This document shows, one piece after another, positions 9,286-17,166 of a DNA stretch of 64,000 nt. Source of the DNA: SXVE01 sp036388895 (lineage in GTDB: Bacteria > Acidobacteriota > Blastocatellia > Pyrinomonadales > Pyrinomonadaceae); assembly GCA_036388895.1 (NCBI GenBank), contig DASVQY010000030.1:1-64000 (forward strand), read 5' to 3'. The notes under the pieces are model-generated. The model saw only the letters and a list, made by a program, of their open reading frames with translations, made no database searches and was not told the DNA's origin. Position 1 is the stretch's first letter, and each line of letters starts with the position of its first letter. The position numbers and the translations under genes are program-made.

Positions 9286-10947
9286 ATGAGAAAAATACTG
9301 GCATTTGTTTTAATTTTATTCGTCTTTTCTGGCATTCCCGTTAATGCTCAAAACAAGGTAAAAAACGCGAAATTAGGCGTGGGCAGCGCTGCCGCTTCTG
9401 CTCCGAGATTCGGCAATGTTGAAAATATAACCGCCGCGCAGCTTAGAAATCATCTTGAGTTTATCGCTTCCGACGAACTCGAAGGACGCGATACACCTTC
9501 GCGCGGGCTTGATATTGCGGCGATGTACATTGCACAGCATTTGAAAAGCTGGGGCGTCAAACCGGCGGGCGACAACGGCAGTTATTACCAAAAATTCCCG
9601 CTCGTCAGAAATAAAATTGACGCGCAGAACACTCGCCTTCAATTAAACAATTTATCTTTCGTTTACGGCGAAGATTTTCTTTCTAACTATAACGCCACCA
9701 ATATTTCCGGCAGCAACATCGTTTACGCGAGTCACGGCTGGGTCATTAAATCAAAAAACATCAATCCGTATCAGGGAATTGACGTAAAAGATAAAATCGT
9801 TGTCGTCGTCAACAGTTTGCCGAAAGGCGTGACGTTCAACGATTTGCAGGGAAAAGCCGGCGAAGATTGGATGTCGCCGCCGTTTTACGCGCAGGCAAAC
9901 GGTGCGAAAGCGGTTATCGCATTCGGAACTTTCGGAAGTTTGGCTAATTGGCAGGCGTCGAAATACGATCAGACGGAAAAGGGCGGTTTGACGTTCGGGA
10001 AGCCGCAAACACAAATCACGATCCCGACGATAACGGCTGCGCCCCGTCTTATCGCCGCGCTTTTTCAAGGCGAAAAGGCTAGCGGGGCGAACGTTTACGC
10101 GAAAGCGTTGGCAGGCGAACCCGTCGAAGCGTTCGATTTGAAGCCGACGAAAAAAATAAACTTGAATGTCGCGGTTAAAACCGAAAACATTCATTCGCAA
10201 AACGTCGTAGGGGTTTTAGAAGGCTCGGACCCGGTTTTGAAGAATGAATACATCGCCATCGGCGCACATTACGATCATGTCGGCATGAATCCGAATTGGT
10301 CGGGCGAAGATAAAATTTGGAACGGCGCGGACGACGACGGTTCGGGAACGGTTGCCGTGATGGCGATGGCGGAAGCTTTTGCCAAAGGTCAGCGTCCGAA
10401 ACGCTCGATTTTGTTCATCTGGCACGCGGGCGAGGAGAAGGGTTTGTGGGGCAGCGAATATTTTACGGACAATCCGACCGTGCCGATTAATTCGATTGTC
10501 ACGCAGTTAAATATTGATATGATCGGTCGAGCGCAGGCGGCAGGCGACGAAAATCATCCGGTCAACAAACTTTTGCCGAAACAAGGCGAGGTTTTTCTGA
10601 TCGGCTCGAAAATGATGAGCACCGAGCTCGGCGAATTGAGCGAAGCGACGAACAAGGCTTTTCTTAATTTGAGTTTTAATTACAAATACGACGACCCGAA
10701 AGACCCGGAACAATTTTTCTATCGCTCCGATCATTACAATTACGCGCGCAAAGGCGTTCCGATTATTTTTTATATGGACGGCAGTCACGCCGATTATCAT
10801 CAACCGTCGGATTCGGTTGAAAAAATTGATTTCGCGCAGATGGAAAAAATAACGCGGACGATTTTCGCTACCGGATGGGAATTGGCGAACCGCGCGACGC
10901 GCCCAAAAGTTGATAAACCGCTCGCCGCGCAAGCCGGGTCGAATTAA
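9286..10947 (+). CDS. Secreted M28-family zinc aminopeptidase with PA insert
   Basis: A 553-residue exported peptidase. The start at 9286 (MRKILAFVLILFVFSGIP) gives a clean signal peptide and has GAGGAA just upstream; a TTG 12 codons earlier is less likely. The zinc ligands of the M28 fold can be placed: His in IGAHYDHVG, the bridging Asp in WNGADDDGSGT, the Glu pair in HAGEEKGLWG, Asp in LNIDMIGR, and His in SHADYHQPSDS. A protease-associated (PA) domain sits between the N-terminal strand and the catalytic core (KDKIVVVVNSLPKG, then QANGAKAVIAFG). The family removes N-terminal residues from peptides outside the cytoplasm. Gene order with the amidohydrolase suggests peptide or amino-acid derivative scavenging (inference). 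Confidence 0.9.
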   Translation: MRKILAFVLILFVFSGIPVNAQNKVKNAKLGVGSAAASAPRFGNVENITAAQLRNHLEFIASDELEGRDTPSRGLDIAAMYIAQHLKSWGVKPAGDNGSYYQKFPLVRNKIDAQNTRLQLNNLSFVYGEDFLSNYNATNISGSNIVYASHGWVIKSKNINPYQGIDVKDKIVVVVNSLPKGVTFNDLQGKAGEDWMSPPFYAQANGAKAVIAFGTFGSLANWQASKYDQTEKGGLTFGKPQTQITIPTITAAPRLIAALFQGEKASGANVYAKALAGEPVEAFDLKPTKKINLNVAVKTENIHSQNVVGVLEGSDPVLKNEYIAIGAHYDHVGMNPNWSGEDKIWNGADDDGSGTVAVMAMAEAFAKGQRPKRSILFIWHAGEEKGLWGSEYFTDNPTVPINSIVTQLNIDMIGRAQAAGDENHPVNKLLPKQGEVFLIGSKMMSTELGELSEATNKAFLNLSFNYKYDDPKDPEQFFYRSDHYNYARKGVPIIFYMDGSHADYHQPSDSVEKIDFAQMEKITRTIFATGWELANRATRPKVDKPLAAQAGSN

Positions 10948-10977
10948 TCATTTGAAAAATAAAAATTCATTTGAAAT

Positions 10978-11016
10978 ATCAGGAATCTTTTAATTTTCAA
11001 AGGATTTCTGATTTTT
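10978..11016 (+). terminator. Intrinsic terminator after the M28 peptidase
   Basis: ATCAGGAATC (10978-10987) pairs with GATTTCTGAT (11003-11012), with one G-T pair, and is followed by a T run. It probably ends or attenuates the transcript before the next gene. Confidence 0.65.
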
Positions 11017-11052
11017 CATTCAAAAAATAATAAAGAAGGAAAAAACAAACAA

Positions 11053-11547
11053 ATGAAGCAAATTTTAACCGCATTTATTTTTACGTTAGCAATTTCGATT
11101 TCGGTTTTCGCCCAAAAAGCGGATGATGCGAAGGATTCTTTAGGAATCGTCAATAAAATGTTCGATATGATGGCGGCGCATAAACCCGCCGAAATCGTCG
11201 CGCTGCACACGCCCGAAGCACAACTCGTCGCCGTCATCAAAAACAGGGAAGGAAAAAGCGTCAATAAAACCTTTACCGCCGAAGCGTTTTCCAAAAATTT
11301 TGCCGAAAAACGCGGCGAAATAAAAGAAGATATGTACGCTCCCGAAACCAAGATTTTCGGAGATTTGGCGCTCGTCTGGGGCAGATACGTCTTTTTTATT
11401 GACGGGAAAATCTCGCACTGCGGCGTAAACGCATTTCATCTGGTTCGCACCGATGCCGGCTGGAAGATTGCCGGAGCATCTACGACAATCGAGCCGCAAG
11501 GCTGCACCGAACAGGAAAAAGCGAGAAAAGTCGCCGCGGCGAAATAA
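11053..11547 (+). CDS. Secreted NTF2-like (SnoaL/DUF4440-type) protein
   Basis: A 164-residue protein with a signal peptide ending near VFAQKADD. The mature part has the cone-shaped NTF2-like pattern: helix IVNKMFDMMAAHKPAEIVALHTPEA, then strands EIKEDMYAPETKIFGDLALVWGRYVFFI and AFHLVRTDAGWKIAGASTT. In this superfamily small polar enzymes and ligand-binding proteins share the fold, so a function cannot be assigned. The segment GDLALVWGRYVFFI-CG is closely similar to the first domain of the gene at 13510-14460 (GDLAVVHGRYTFYV-CG), so the two are paralogues. GAAGGA lies about 12 bases upstream of the ATG. Confidence 0.75.
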   Translation: MKQILTAFIFTLAISISVFAQKADDAKDSLGIVNKMFDMMAAHKPAEIVALHTPEAQLVAVIKNREGKSVNKTFTAEAFSKNFAEKRGEIKEDMYAPETKIFGDLALVWGRYVFFIDGKISHCGVNAFHLVRTDAGWKIAGASTTIEPQGCTEQEKARKVAAAK

Positions 11548-11605
11548 ATCATATTTTTAACTTTTTATAGATTGCAAAAAGAATTCAAATTCAGGAGATA
11601 AATAA

Positions 11606-12049
11606 ATGAAAGCAATAATTTTGTTCAGTTTGATTTTTGTGTTTTGTTTTTCGGTTCAGGCGCAGACGGAAGAAGACCGTAACGCGGTCAGGCAAGCGGC
11701 TATGGATTACATCGAATCGGTTTACGACGTTGATCCGGCAAAGGTCGAGCGAAGCGTTCACCCGGAACTCGTCAAGCGCGGCTTTTTCGTGAAGAAAAAC
11801 GAAACCGCTTACACGCCGAGCGCGATGACGTTCGCGCAGCTCGTCGAATTATCGAAAAACTACAACAAAGCCGGTAAACTTCCGAAAGACGCGCCGAAGG
11901 AAGTCGTCGTTTTCGATGTTTCCGATCAAACGGCAAGCGCGAAAGTTACGGCGATTTGGGGCATAGATTATATGCATCTCGCCAAATACGACGGAAAGTG
12001 GAAAATCATCAATATTCTGTGGCAAAGTCCGCCGAAAAAAAGTAAATAA
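11606..12049 (+). CDS. Secreted lumazine-binding-like NTF2 fold protein
   Basis: A 147-residue exported protein (signal peptide to about VQAQT) with the pattern of the putative lumazine-binding domain (PF12893): DRNAVRQAAMDYIESVYDVDPAKVERSVHPELVKRGF at the start and VFDVSDQTASAKVTAIWGIDYMHLAKYDGKWKI at the end, here a Lumazine_bd_2 signature of acidic pocket plus KYDGKWKIINILW. AGGAG precedes the ATG by 8 bases. It lies between another NTF2-like gene and the amidohydrolase with short gaps, so it is likely co-transcribed with them. The ligand is unknown; the Pfam name does not prove lumazine binding. Confidence 0.75.
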   Translation: MKAIILFSLIFVFCFSVQAQTEEDRNAVRQAAMDYIESVYDVDPAKVERSVHPELVKRGFFVKKNETAYTPSAMTFAQLVELSKNYNKAGKLPKDAPKEVVVFDVSDQTASAKVTAIWGIDYMHLAKYDGKWKIINILWQSPPKKSK

Positions 12050-12095
12050 CGCATGTCCGCCGCGCTCTGAATAATTTTGTGATGGAAGGAACAAA

Positions 12096-13505
12096 ATGAA
12101 AAGAATTGTTTACATTTTGGCTGCAGTTTTGTTCGGGTTGTTGACGGTTTCAGGGCAGACAATCGCTTTTGTGAACGTCAACGTCATTCCGATGGATAAA
12201 GAACGCGTTTTGACGAATCAAACAGTGCTCGTTAAAAACGGCGTTATTTCCGATATCGGAAGAAATGTAAAAATTCCGAAAGATGTACAAATGATTGACG
12301 GCAAAGGGAAATTTTTGATTCCCGGACTCGTTGATATGCACACGCATCTGCTTTCGGACGGCGACGATTACCCGGATTCAATAGCCGAAGACGAATTAAA
12401 AGTGATGATCGCCAACGGGGTGACGACGATTCGTTTTATGATCGGAACGCCCGAACAATTGATTTTGCGCGCAAAGTCGGCGAAGGGCGAAATTATTGCG
12501 CCGACGATTTATTCGGCAAGCCCGCATTTGACCGGAAAAGAGCAGGGAAATAATTTCGTCGTCAATACCGAACAAGAAGCTCGCGAAGCGGTCAGAAAAT
12601 CAAAACAATCCGGCTACGATTTTATAAAAATAACTACGTTTATTAAGCCGGAAGTTTACGAAGCCGCGATTGACGAAGCCGCGAAGCAGAAAATTCGCGT
12701 TGTCGGTCACGCCGACAGTCGTTTTGTAGGATTGCAGAGAGCTTTGAAAGCGCGGCAGCAAATCGAACATCTGGACGGTTATCTCGAGGCGCTGCTGCCC
12801 GAAAATTCGCCGATAAAAGGTTCGGTTTCCGACCTTTATATTTATAATCCGAAAAACTGGGAAAGTCTCGACGTAATTGACGAAAGTAAGATTAGCGAAA
12901 TTGCCGAACGGACAGTTGCTGCAAATCCGTATGTTGATCCGACGCAGCATTTTATGAAAAACACTTTCGGATTGCCCCGCAGCGAAGAATCAATCAGAGC
13001 GCAGCCGGATTTTAATTTTTACCCGAAAAAAGTTCAGGAAACTTTTATAAACTTTTACAAAAAAACGAGTCTCAACCAGGTTCCGCTAGAAAAACGCGCG
13101 AAGTGGGTTGAAATCAGAAACAAACTCATCCGGGCGATTTACGACGCGGGCGGAAGGATTATGACCGGTTCCGACACGCCTGAATTTCTCTGGCTTTACG
13201 GATTTACGATGCACCGCGAAATGAAAGCGTTAAAAGATGCCGGTTTATCGAATTACGCCGTTTTAGAAGCCGCTACAAAAAATCCTTCAATGTTTTTCGG
13301 AACGCTGGACAAAGTAGGAACAGTTGAAAAAGGTAAGCGCGCCGATTTGGTTTTACTCGACGCAAATCCGCTTGAAAATATTTCAAACACGGAAAAACGG
13401 GCGGGCGTAATGTTGAAAGGGAAATATTACGCTCAAACGGAAATGAACAAATGGCTGGATGAAATCGCGCCGAAAATTCAAAACTCTCTTATCGACAAAA
13501 ATTAA
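12096..13505 (+). CDS. Secreted amidohydrolase-family metal hydrolase
   Basis: A 469-residue exported amidohydrolase. After a signal peptide (VYILAAVLFGLLTVSG), the metal-site residues of the subtype I fold are present: HxH in VDMHTHLL, a lysine candidate in FIKITTFIK, His in VVGHADS, His in QIEHLDG, and the catalytic Asp in MTGSDTPE. The C-terminal strand KRADLVLLDANPLENI is the usual composite beta-sandwich end. The relatives are imidazolonepropionase-like and prolidase-like enzymes that cleave C-N bonds in cyclic amides or peptides. GGAAGGA lies directly upstream. The next gene starts 4 bases after its stop, so the two are co-transcribed. Confidence 0.88.
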   Translation: MKRIVYILAAVLFGLLTVSGQTIAFVNVNVIPMDKERVLTNQTVLVKNGVISDIGRNVKIPKDVQMIDGKGKFLIPGLVDMHTHLLSDGDDYPDSIAEDELKVMIANGVTTIRFMIGTPEQLILRAKSAKGEIIAPTIYSASPHLTGKEQGNNFVVNTEQEAREAVRKSKQSGYDFIKITTFIKPEVYEAAIDEAAKQKIRVVGHADSRFVGLQRALKARQQIEHLDGYLEALLPENSPIKGSVSDLYIYNPKNWESLDVIDESKISEIAERTVAANPYVDPTQHFMKNTFGLPRSEESIRAQPDFNFYPKKVQETFINFYKKTSLNQVPLEKRAKWVEIRNKLIRAIYDAGGRIMTGSDTPEFLWLYGFTMHREMKALKDAGLSNYAVLEAATKNPSMFFGTLDKVGTVEKGKRADLVLLDANPLENISNTEKRAGVMLKGKYYAQTEMNKWLDEIAPKIQNSLIDKN

Positions 13506-13509
13506 AGAT

Positions 13510-14460
13510 ATGAAAATGCTTTTATTCTTGTTCTTCGCGTTCGTTGTCTGCTGTCCGGCACAAACCGCGGCAAATCCAAATAGTGGGCAGGAAGCTGTCG
13601 CCGTAGCCGACAAGCTCTTTGAGGCGATGCGAACGAAAAATGCAGAAGCGATTCGCGGTTTGTTTACTGCAGAAGGTCAGCTTGTCGCCATTGATAAGCC
13701 GCGAACGGGAGAAGGGCTTTCAAAAACGCGCATTTTAACCGCTGACGCTTTTGCAAAAATGATTTCCGAATCGAAAGCGCCCGAATACATCGAAAAAATG
13801 CCGCAGCCGAAAGTTGAAATGTACGGCGATTTGGCGGTTGTGCACGGACGCTACACTTTTTACGTCGGCGACAAATTTTCTCATTGCGGAACGAATACCT
13901 TTAATTTGGTCAGAACAGAACAAGGTTGGAAAATCGCGAACGCCGCCTCGACACTCGAATTTCAATGTCAAAGAGATTTGAATGCCGTAGCAATCTCGTC
14001 TGTCGAAGCGAAACCCGAAGACGTTGCGACGATTGACGGAATAATCAGAGCGTTTTACGAAGTTATTTCCGGCGGAAAAGGCGAACCGCGCCAATGGTCG
14101 CGCGATAAAACTTTATACGCGCCCGACGTGCGGTTTGTCGGTATGAGCGCCGAGAATGGGAAAATTCGCGCGAATTTGATGAATCACGAAAAATACGTGA
14201 ATTCTTCCAACGCGTTTTTCGTCAAAGAAGGCTTTGTCGAACGTGAAATCAATCGCGTGACGCGGCGTTTCGGAAATCTCGCGCACGTTTTTTCGACTTA
14301 TGAATTCACGACCGCCGATAAAAAATTGAGCGGTCGCGGCGTCAATAGCATCGAGCTTTTCTGGGACGGAACGCGCTGGTGGATTTCCGCCGTTTCATGG
14401 GACGAAGAAAGACCCGACAATCCGATTCCGAAAGAATTCGCGCCGCGCGGTAAAAAGTAG
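13510..14460 (+). CDS. Secreted protein with two NTF2-like domains
   Basis: A 316-residue exported protein. The start at 13510 (MKMLLFLFFAFVVCC) gives a signal peptide and follows the amidohydrolase stop by 4 bases; a longer frame open inside the previous gene is not needed. Domain 1 (about 25-155) resembles the protein at 11053-11547 (GDLAVVHGRYTFYVGDKFSH, then NTFNLVRTEQGWKI). Domain 2 (about 170-300) is a second SnoaL-like copy (IRAFYEVISGGKGEPRQW, FSTYEFTTADKKLSGRG, IELFWDGTRWWISAVSW). The function is unknown. Three NTF2-like proteins around one amidohydrolase and one peptidase suggest a shared exported pathway or ligand set (inference). Confidence 0.75.
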   Translation: MKMLLFLFFAFVVCCPAQTAANPNSGQEAVAVADKLFEAMRTKNAEAIRGLFTAEGQLVAIDKPRTGEGLSKTRILTADAFAKMISESKAPEYIEKMPQPKVEMYGDLAVVHGRYTFYVGDKFSHCGTNTFNLVRTEQGWKIANAASTLEFQCQRDLNAVAISSVEAKPEDVATIDGIIRAFYEVISGGKGEPRQWSRDKTLYAPDVRFVGMSAENGKIRANLMNHEKYVNSSNAFFVKEGFVEREINRVTRRFGNLAHVFSTYEFTTADKKLSGRGVNSIELFWDGTRWWISAVSWDEERPDNPIPKEFAPRGKK

Positions 14461-14534
14461 TGTTTCTGTATAAAAAATCCTAAATAAAAAATAGGCGCCG
14501 GTAGATTTTATTCAAATCGAATGCCTTAAAAATA

Positions 14535-14575
14535 AAAAAAAGATGCTGGACATATTTTCGTCGAGCATCTTTTTT
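14535..14575. terminator. Bidirectional intrinsic terminator between convergent genes
   Basis: AAAAAAGATGCT (14535-14546) is the complement of AGCATCTTTTTT (14564-14575), so the stem carries T runs on both strands. It serves the NTF2-like gene on the left and dps on the right. Confidence 0.85.
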
Positions 14576-14591
14576 ATTGATATTAAACAAT

Positions 14592-15068
14592 TTAGGATTG
14601 ATTATGCGCTTCGACGAACCACAAAAGTTTGTCAACTCCGCTCGCTACTTCAGTGAAAATATCCGCCGTAACCATATCGCCTAATTCATCCGCTTCATCA
14701 ATATTTGCTCGCACTCTTTTTGTAAAATCAGCCATGGCTGTCGAAAGCGCGTCAACGTGGGATTCGCCGTCCGTGATTTCGAGCGGATACTCGCTCAAAG
14801 ATGATCTTTGCGCGGCGACGCGAACAGTTCCGAGCGCCGTTCCGCCGAGAACCGTAACTCTTTCCGCGATATTGTCAATGTAAGTTTCGACCTCGGTGGA
14901 AACTTGATCGAACAATTCATGCAAACCGATGAAATTTCTGCCTTTAACGTTCCAGTGTGCCTGTTTTGCTTGTGACTTTAAATCAATTGCGTCGGCGAGC
15001 CGCGAATTTAAAATTTCGATAACTCTTTCTCTTGTTCCCAAATCCAAATCAATTTTTGTATTATGCAT
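14592..15068 (-). CDS. dps: DNA starvation protection protein Dps
   Basis: A 158-residue ferritin-like protein. The start MHNTKIDLDL has AGGGAGAA 7 bases upstream; an in-frame ATG five codons earlier is not preferred. Intersubunit ferroxidase residues are visible: the His of AHWNVKG, the LHELFDQVSTEVETYID helix (Asp and Glu ligands) and the IAERVTVLGG helix. The protein forms a 12-mer that oxidises Fe2+ with peroxide and shields DNA. It is single, facing a mechanosensitive channel gene, and its promoter carries a perfect PerR/Fur-type palindrome (see 15084-15120). Regulation by peroxide or iron therefore fits. Confidence 0.92.
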   Translation of the reverse strand: MHNTKIDLDLGTRERVIEILNSRLADAIDLKSQAKQAHWNVKGRNFIGLHELFDQVSTEVETYIDNIAERVTVLGGTALGTVRVAAQRSSLSEYPLEITDGESHVDALSTAMADFTKRVRANIDEADELGDMVTADIFTEVASGVDKLLWFVEAHNQS

Positions 15069-15083
15069 AATTTCTCCCTTCAT

Positions 15084-15120
15084 TTAGAATTATTCTAATT
15101 CTAAGAATTGCAAAAGTCAA
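15084..15120 (-). promoter_or_regulatory. dps promoter with overlapping PerR/Fur-type operator
   Basis: On the minus strand, TTGACT (15115-15120), 17 bases, then TAGAAT (15092-15097) form a good sigma-70 promoter for dps. TTAGAAT, one base, ATTCTAA (15084-15098) is a perfect 7-1-7 palindrome covering the -10 box. A second AATTCT-A-AGAATT (15097-15109) overlaps it. The first matches the PerR box layout (TTATAAT-N-ATTATAA) at 12 of 14 arm positions; Fur-type repressors use the same 7-1-7 layout. Confidence 0.7.
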
Positions 15121-15186
15121 ATGCCCGACAAAAATTCCGACTTTTTGCAAATGAAAAGCAATTAACAGAATATATAAATTTAGCGT

Positions 15187-16134
15187 ATGTTTCTACAAAA
15201 TAGTAATACTTCTGCGAGAATTATTGAAAATGCCTGGACGGTAAAAGATGTTGCTTGGCAGTCAATAAACAATATCGCGGCGTCTTTAATCGAGCGTTTG
15301 CCGTATGTCGTTGCCGGAATTTTAGTTTTACTAATTTTCTGGCTGCTCGCCAAAATCGTCAAAAGCATTTTCTGGAAAGCGTCGAGCCGGGCGAATCTCG
15401 ACGACCGGCTGCGTATTTTATTCAGTCGTCTGATTGTCGTATTTATTTTTGTTCTCGGCATTTTCGCCGCATTGACCATGATAATTCCGACATTCGGATT
15501 CGGCGACTTGATAACCGGATTGGGCTTTACGTCGTTTGTCGTCGGTTTTGCAACAAAAGATATTTTGAACAATCTTTTATCCGGCGTTCTGATTTTATGG
15601 CAGCAGACGTTTCGCATCGGTGATTATATCTTTGTCGGCAGCAATCAAGGCGTAGTCGAGTATATAGGCGTTCGGGCGACGCAATTGAGAAAGGATGACG
15701 GCGAGCTCGTTCTGATTCCGAACGGCGAAATGTATTCGAGTCCTTTAACGATTCGCGGAGCGGGCGCGGAACGCCGTATGCTTTTGAAAATAAATATCGG
15801 TTTCGATTCGGACGTTGAACAGGTTAAAGAAATAATCGAGAGAGTTTTGCGAAATGTTCCGGGCGTTGTCAGCAAACCGAAATCCAGCGTTGTTGTGACG
15901 GATTTAACGGCTGACGGCGTTAGTCTTTCAATTTATTTTTGGACGAACACCGATGAAAACGCTCCGATGCAGGTTTTCGACGCAGCGGCGACTATGATTA
16001 AAAAATCTCTGCAAGCCGCGGGAATCGGAATGTTTCGGTCGAGTTCGCCAGTTGTTCAAACGCCGGAAAGCGAGAGTGTTTCGGTCGAGGAAAATACTCA
16101 AAAGAATAAAAAGAAGGATGATGAGTTGATTTGA
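15187..16134 (+). CDS. MscS-family small-conductance mechanosensitive channel
   Basis: A 315-residue inner-membrane channel. Three hydrophobic helices (about 40-60, 75-98 and 103-125) precede the pore-lining TM3 segment GFGDLITGLGFTSFVVGFATKDILNNLLSG, the MscS family signature. The beta domain starts at FRIGDYIFVGSNQGVVEYIGVRATQLR, followed by VLIPNGEMYSSPLTI, and a small alpha/beta end. The channel releases solutes on osmotic downshock. The tail after about 285 is Ser/Glu/Lys-rich. It is divergent from dps with about 118 bases between starts. Confidence 0.92.
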   Translation: MFLQNSNTSARIIENAWTVKDVAWQSINNIAASLIERLPYVVAGILVLLIFWLLAKIVKSIFWKASSRANLDDRLRILFSRLIVVFIFVLGIFAALTMIIPTFGFGDLITGLGFTSFVVGFATKDILNNLLSGVLILWQQTFRIGDYIFVGSNQGVVEYIGVRATQLRKDDGELVLIPNGEMYSSPLTIRGAGAERRMLLKINIGFDSDVEQVKEIIERVLRNVPGVVSKPKSSVVVTDLTADGVSLSIYFWTNTDENAPMQVFDAAATMIKKSLQAAGIGMFRSSSPVVQTPESESVSVEENTQKNKKKDDELI

Positions 16135-16210
16135 TCAAACAAACTTAATGTGTTTCAGAAAGCATCAAGAGTAAATTCCAGACGGTAGAAATACAGAAAT
16201 TAAACAGGCT

Positions 16211-16270
16211 AAACAAGATAAACAGGATAAAGAAAGGAAAAGCATCCTCTTTATTCTGTTTATCTTGTTT
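16211..16270. repeat. Palindrome with AAACAAGATAAACAG arms
   Basis: The arms are 16211-16233 and 16248-16270. They match at 22 of 23 positions as a reverse complement and enclose a 14-base loop. The sequence lies in the 252-base gap between the mscS-like gene and the pseudopilin gene, which are convergent, so it may double as a terminator. Its internal AAACA-GATAAACA-GATAA periodicity is a feature of dispersed extragenic repeats. Confidence 0.7.
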
Positions 16271-16386
16271 TAACCCTTGTGTTTTACTTTATTGAGATGT
16301 TCTTCAAGCAAAGAAGATCGCTTACTCTTACGACAAAACGAATTCTACAAAGTAATTTTGTTTGGTAACGGATAATTACTACGATT

Positions 16387-17166
16387 TTAACGAATTGGAC
16401 CTGGAATCGGTGGTGTTGGAATATTGCCGCCACCGCCGGGGAATTGTGTGAAACCCGAACCTCTAAAAAGCGGCGTAAAAATCCATTTAGAATGATTTTC
16501 TATGCCGTAATAAGAAATAACGGATTTGCTATTGCTTTGACTGACGACGCCGATAAACGGTTGATTGTCGGTCGAAAAAGTTTCTTCGTCGGTTTCTTCG
16601 CCCGGCGCAACCGTATCATCTTCGCTTCTAACATCTATATTCGTGATGATAACACCTAGCTGATTGATAATATTGGGATGAAGACCGCTTGATGAAGGAA
16701 GCGCGTCGTTGTTATACTCTCGCACGCGCAGAGCGAAGTTCTTCATTTTATTAATCGGAACGAGCTGCCATTTTCCGTCCTGGCTCAACGGATCAATCGC
16801 GGCTGACGCCCGTAAAATCTGCCTTTTTTTTGTCCCCTGCGGCAAGCCTTCCAGCAGATCATCAATCGAATTCGGAAGTTTTCCGTTGTTGGCATTAACA
16901 TATTGCCGGATGGCTTCGGCGACTTCTTCGCCGCGTCGAATAGCTTCAAGCTCCCTTTCGCGCTGAACTTCGAGCTGCACGCTCGGCGCCACAGCCAAAA
17001 GCGCGATGGCGAAAATCGTCATTACAGCCATAACGGCGAGCAGAGACATTCCGCTCTCGGATTTCCGATTGCATGCAGCGGGTTGCGCTTTGCTGAACGG
17101 CGCAATAATCAGTAACGGAGCAGTTAAGCAACGTTTCGCATTTTTAAGGCTTGCCATCATCATCAT
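16387..17166 (-). CDS. Type IV pilin-like/type II secretion pseudopilin
   Basis: A 259-residue protein. After a 39-residue basic leader, ESG is followed by MSLLAVMAVMTIFAIALLAVAP, a prepilin-type cleavage site and hydrophobic helix. The helix runs on into EREL-RRGEEVAEAIRQYVNANNGKLPNSIDDL, as in GspG-like pseudopilins. Unusually, position +5 after the cut is Ala, not the Glu conserved in major pilins; the leader is also long. The C-terminal 40 residues are Gly/Pro-rich. Its 5' end overlaps the upstream gene by about 23 bases (several ATG codons in a row leave the exact start open). It is the last gene of the PilN-PilO-PilP-like operon, so a role in a pilus or secretion pseudopilus is likely. 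Confidence 0.72.
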   Translation of the reverse strand: MMMMASLKNAKRCLTAPLLIIAPFSKAQPAACNRKSESGMSLLAVMAVMTIFAIALLAVAPSVQLEVQRERELEAIRRGEEVAEAIRQYVNANNGKLPNSIDDLLEGLPQGTKKRQILRASAAIDPLSQDGKWQLVPINKMKNFALRVREYNNDALPSSSGLHPNIINQLGVIITNIDVRSEDDTVAPGEETDEETFSTDNQPFIGVVSQSNSKSVISYYGIENHSKWIFTPLFRGSGFTQFPGGGGNIPTPPIPGPIR

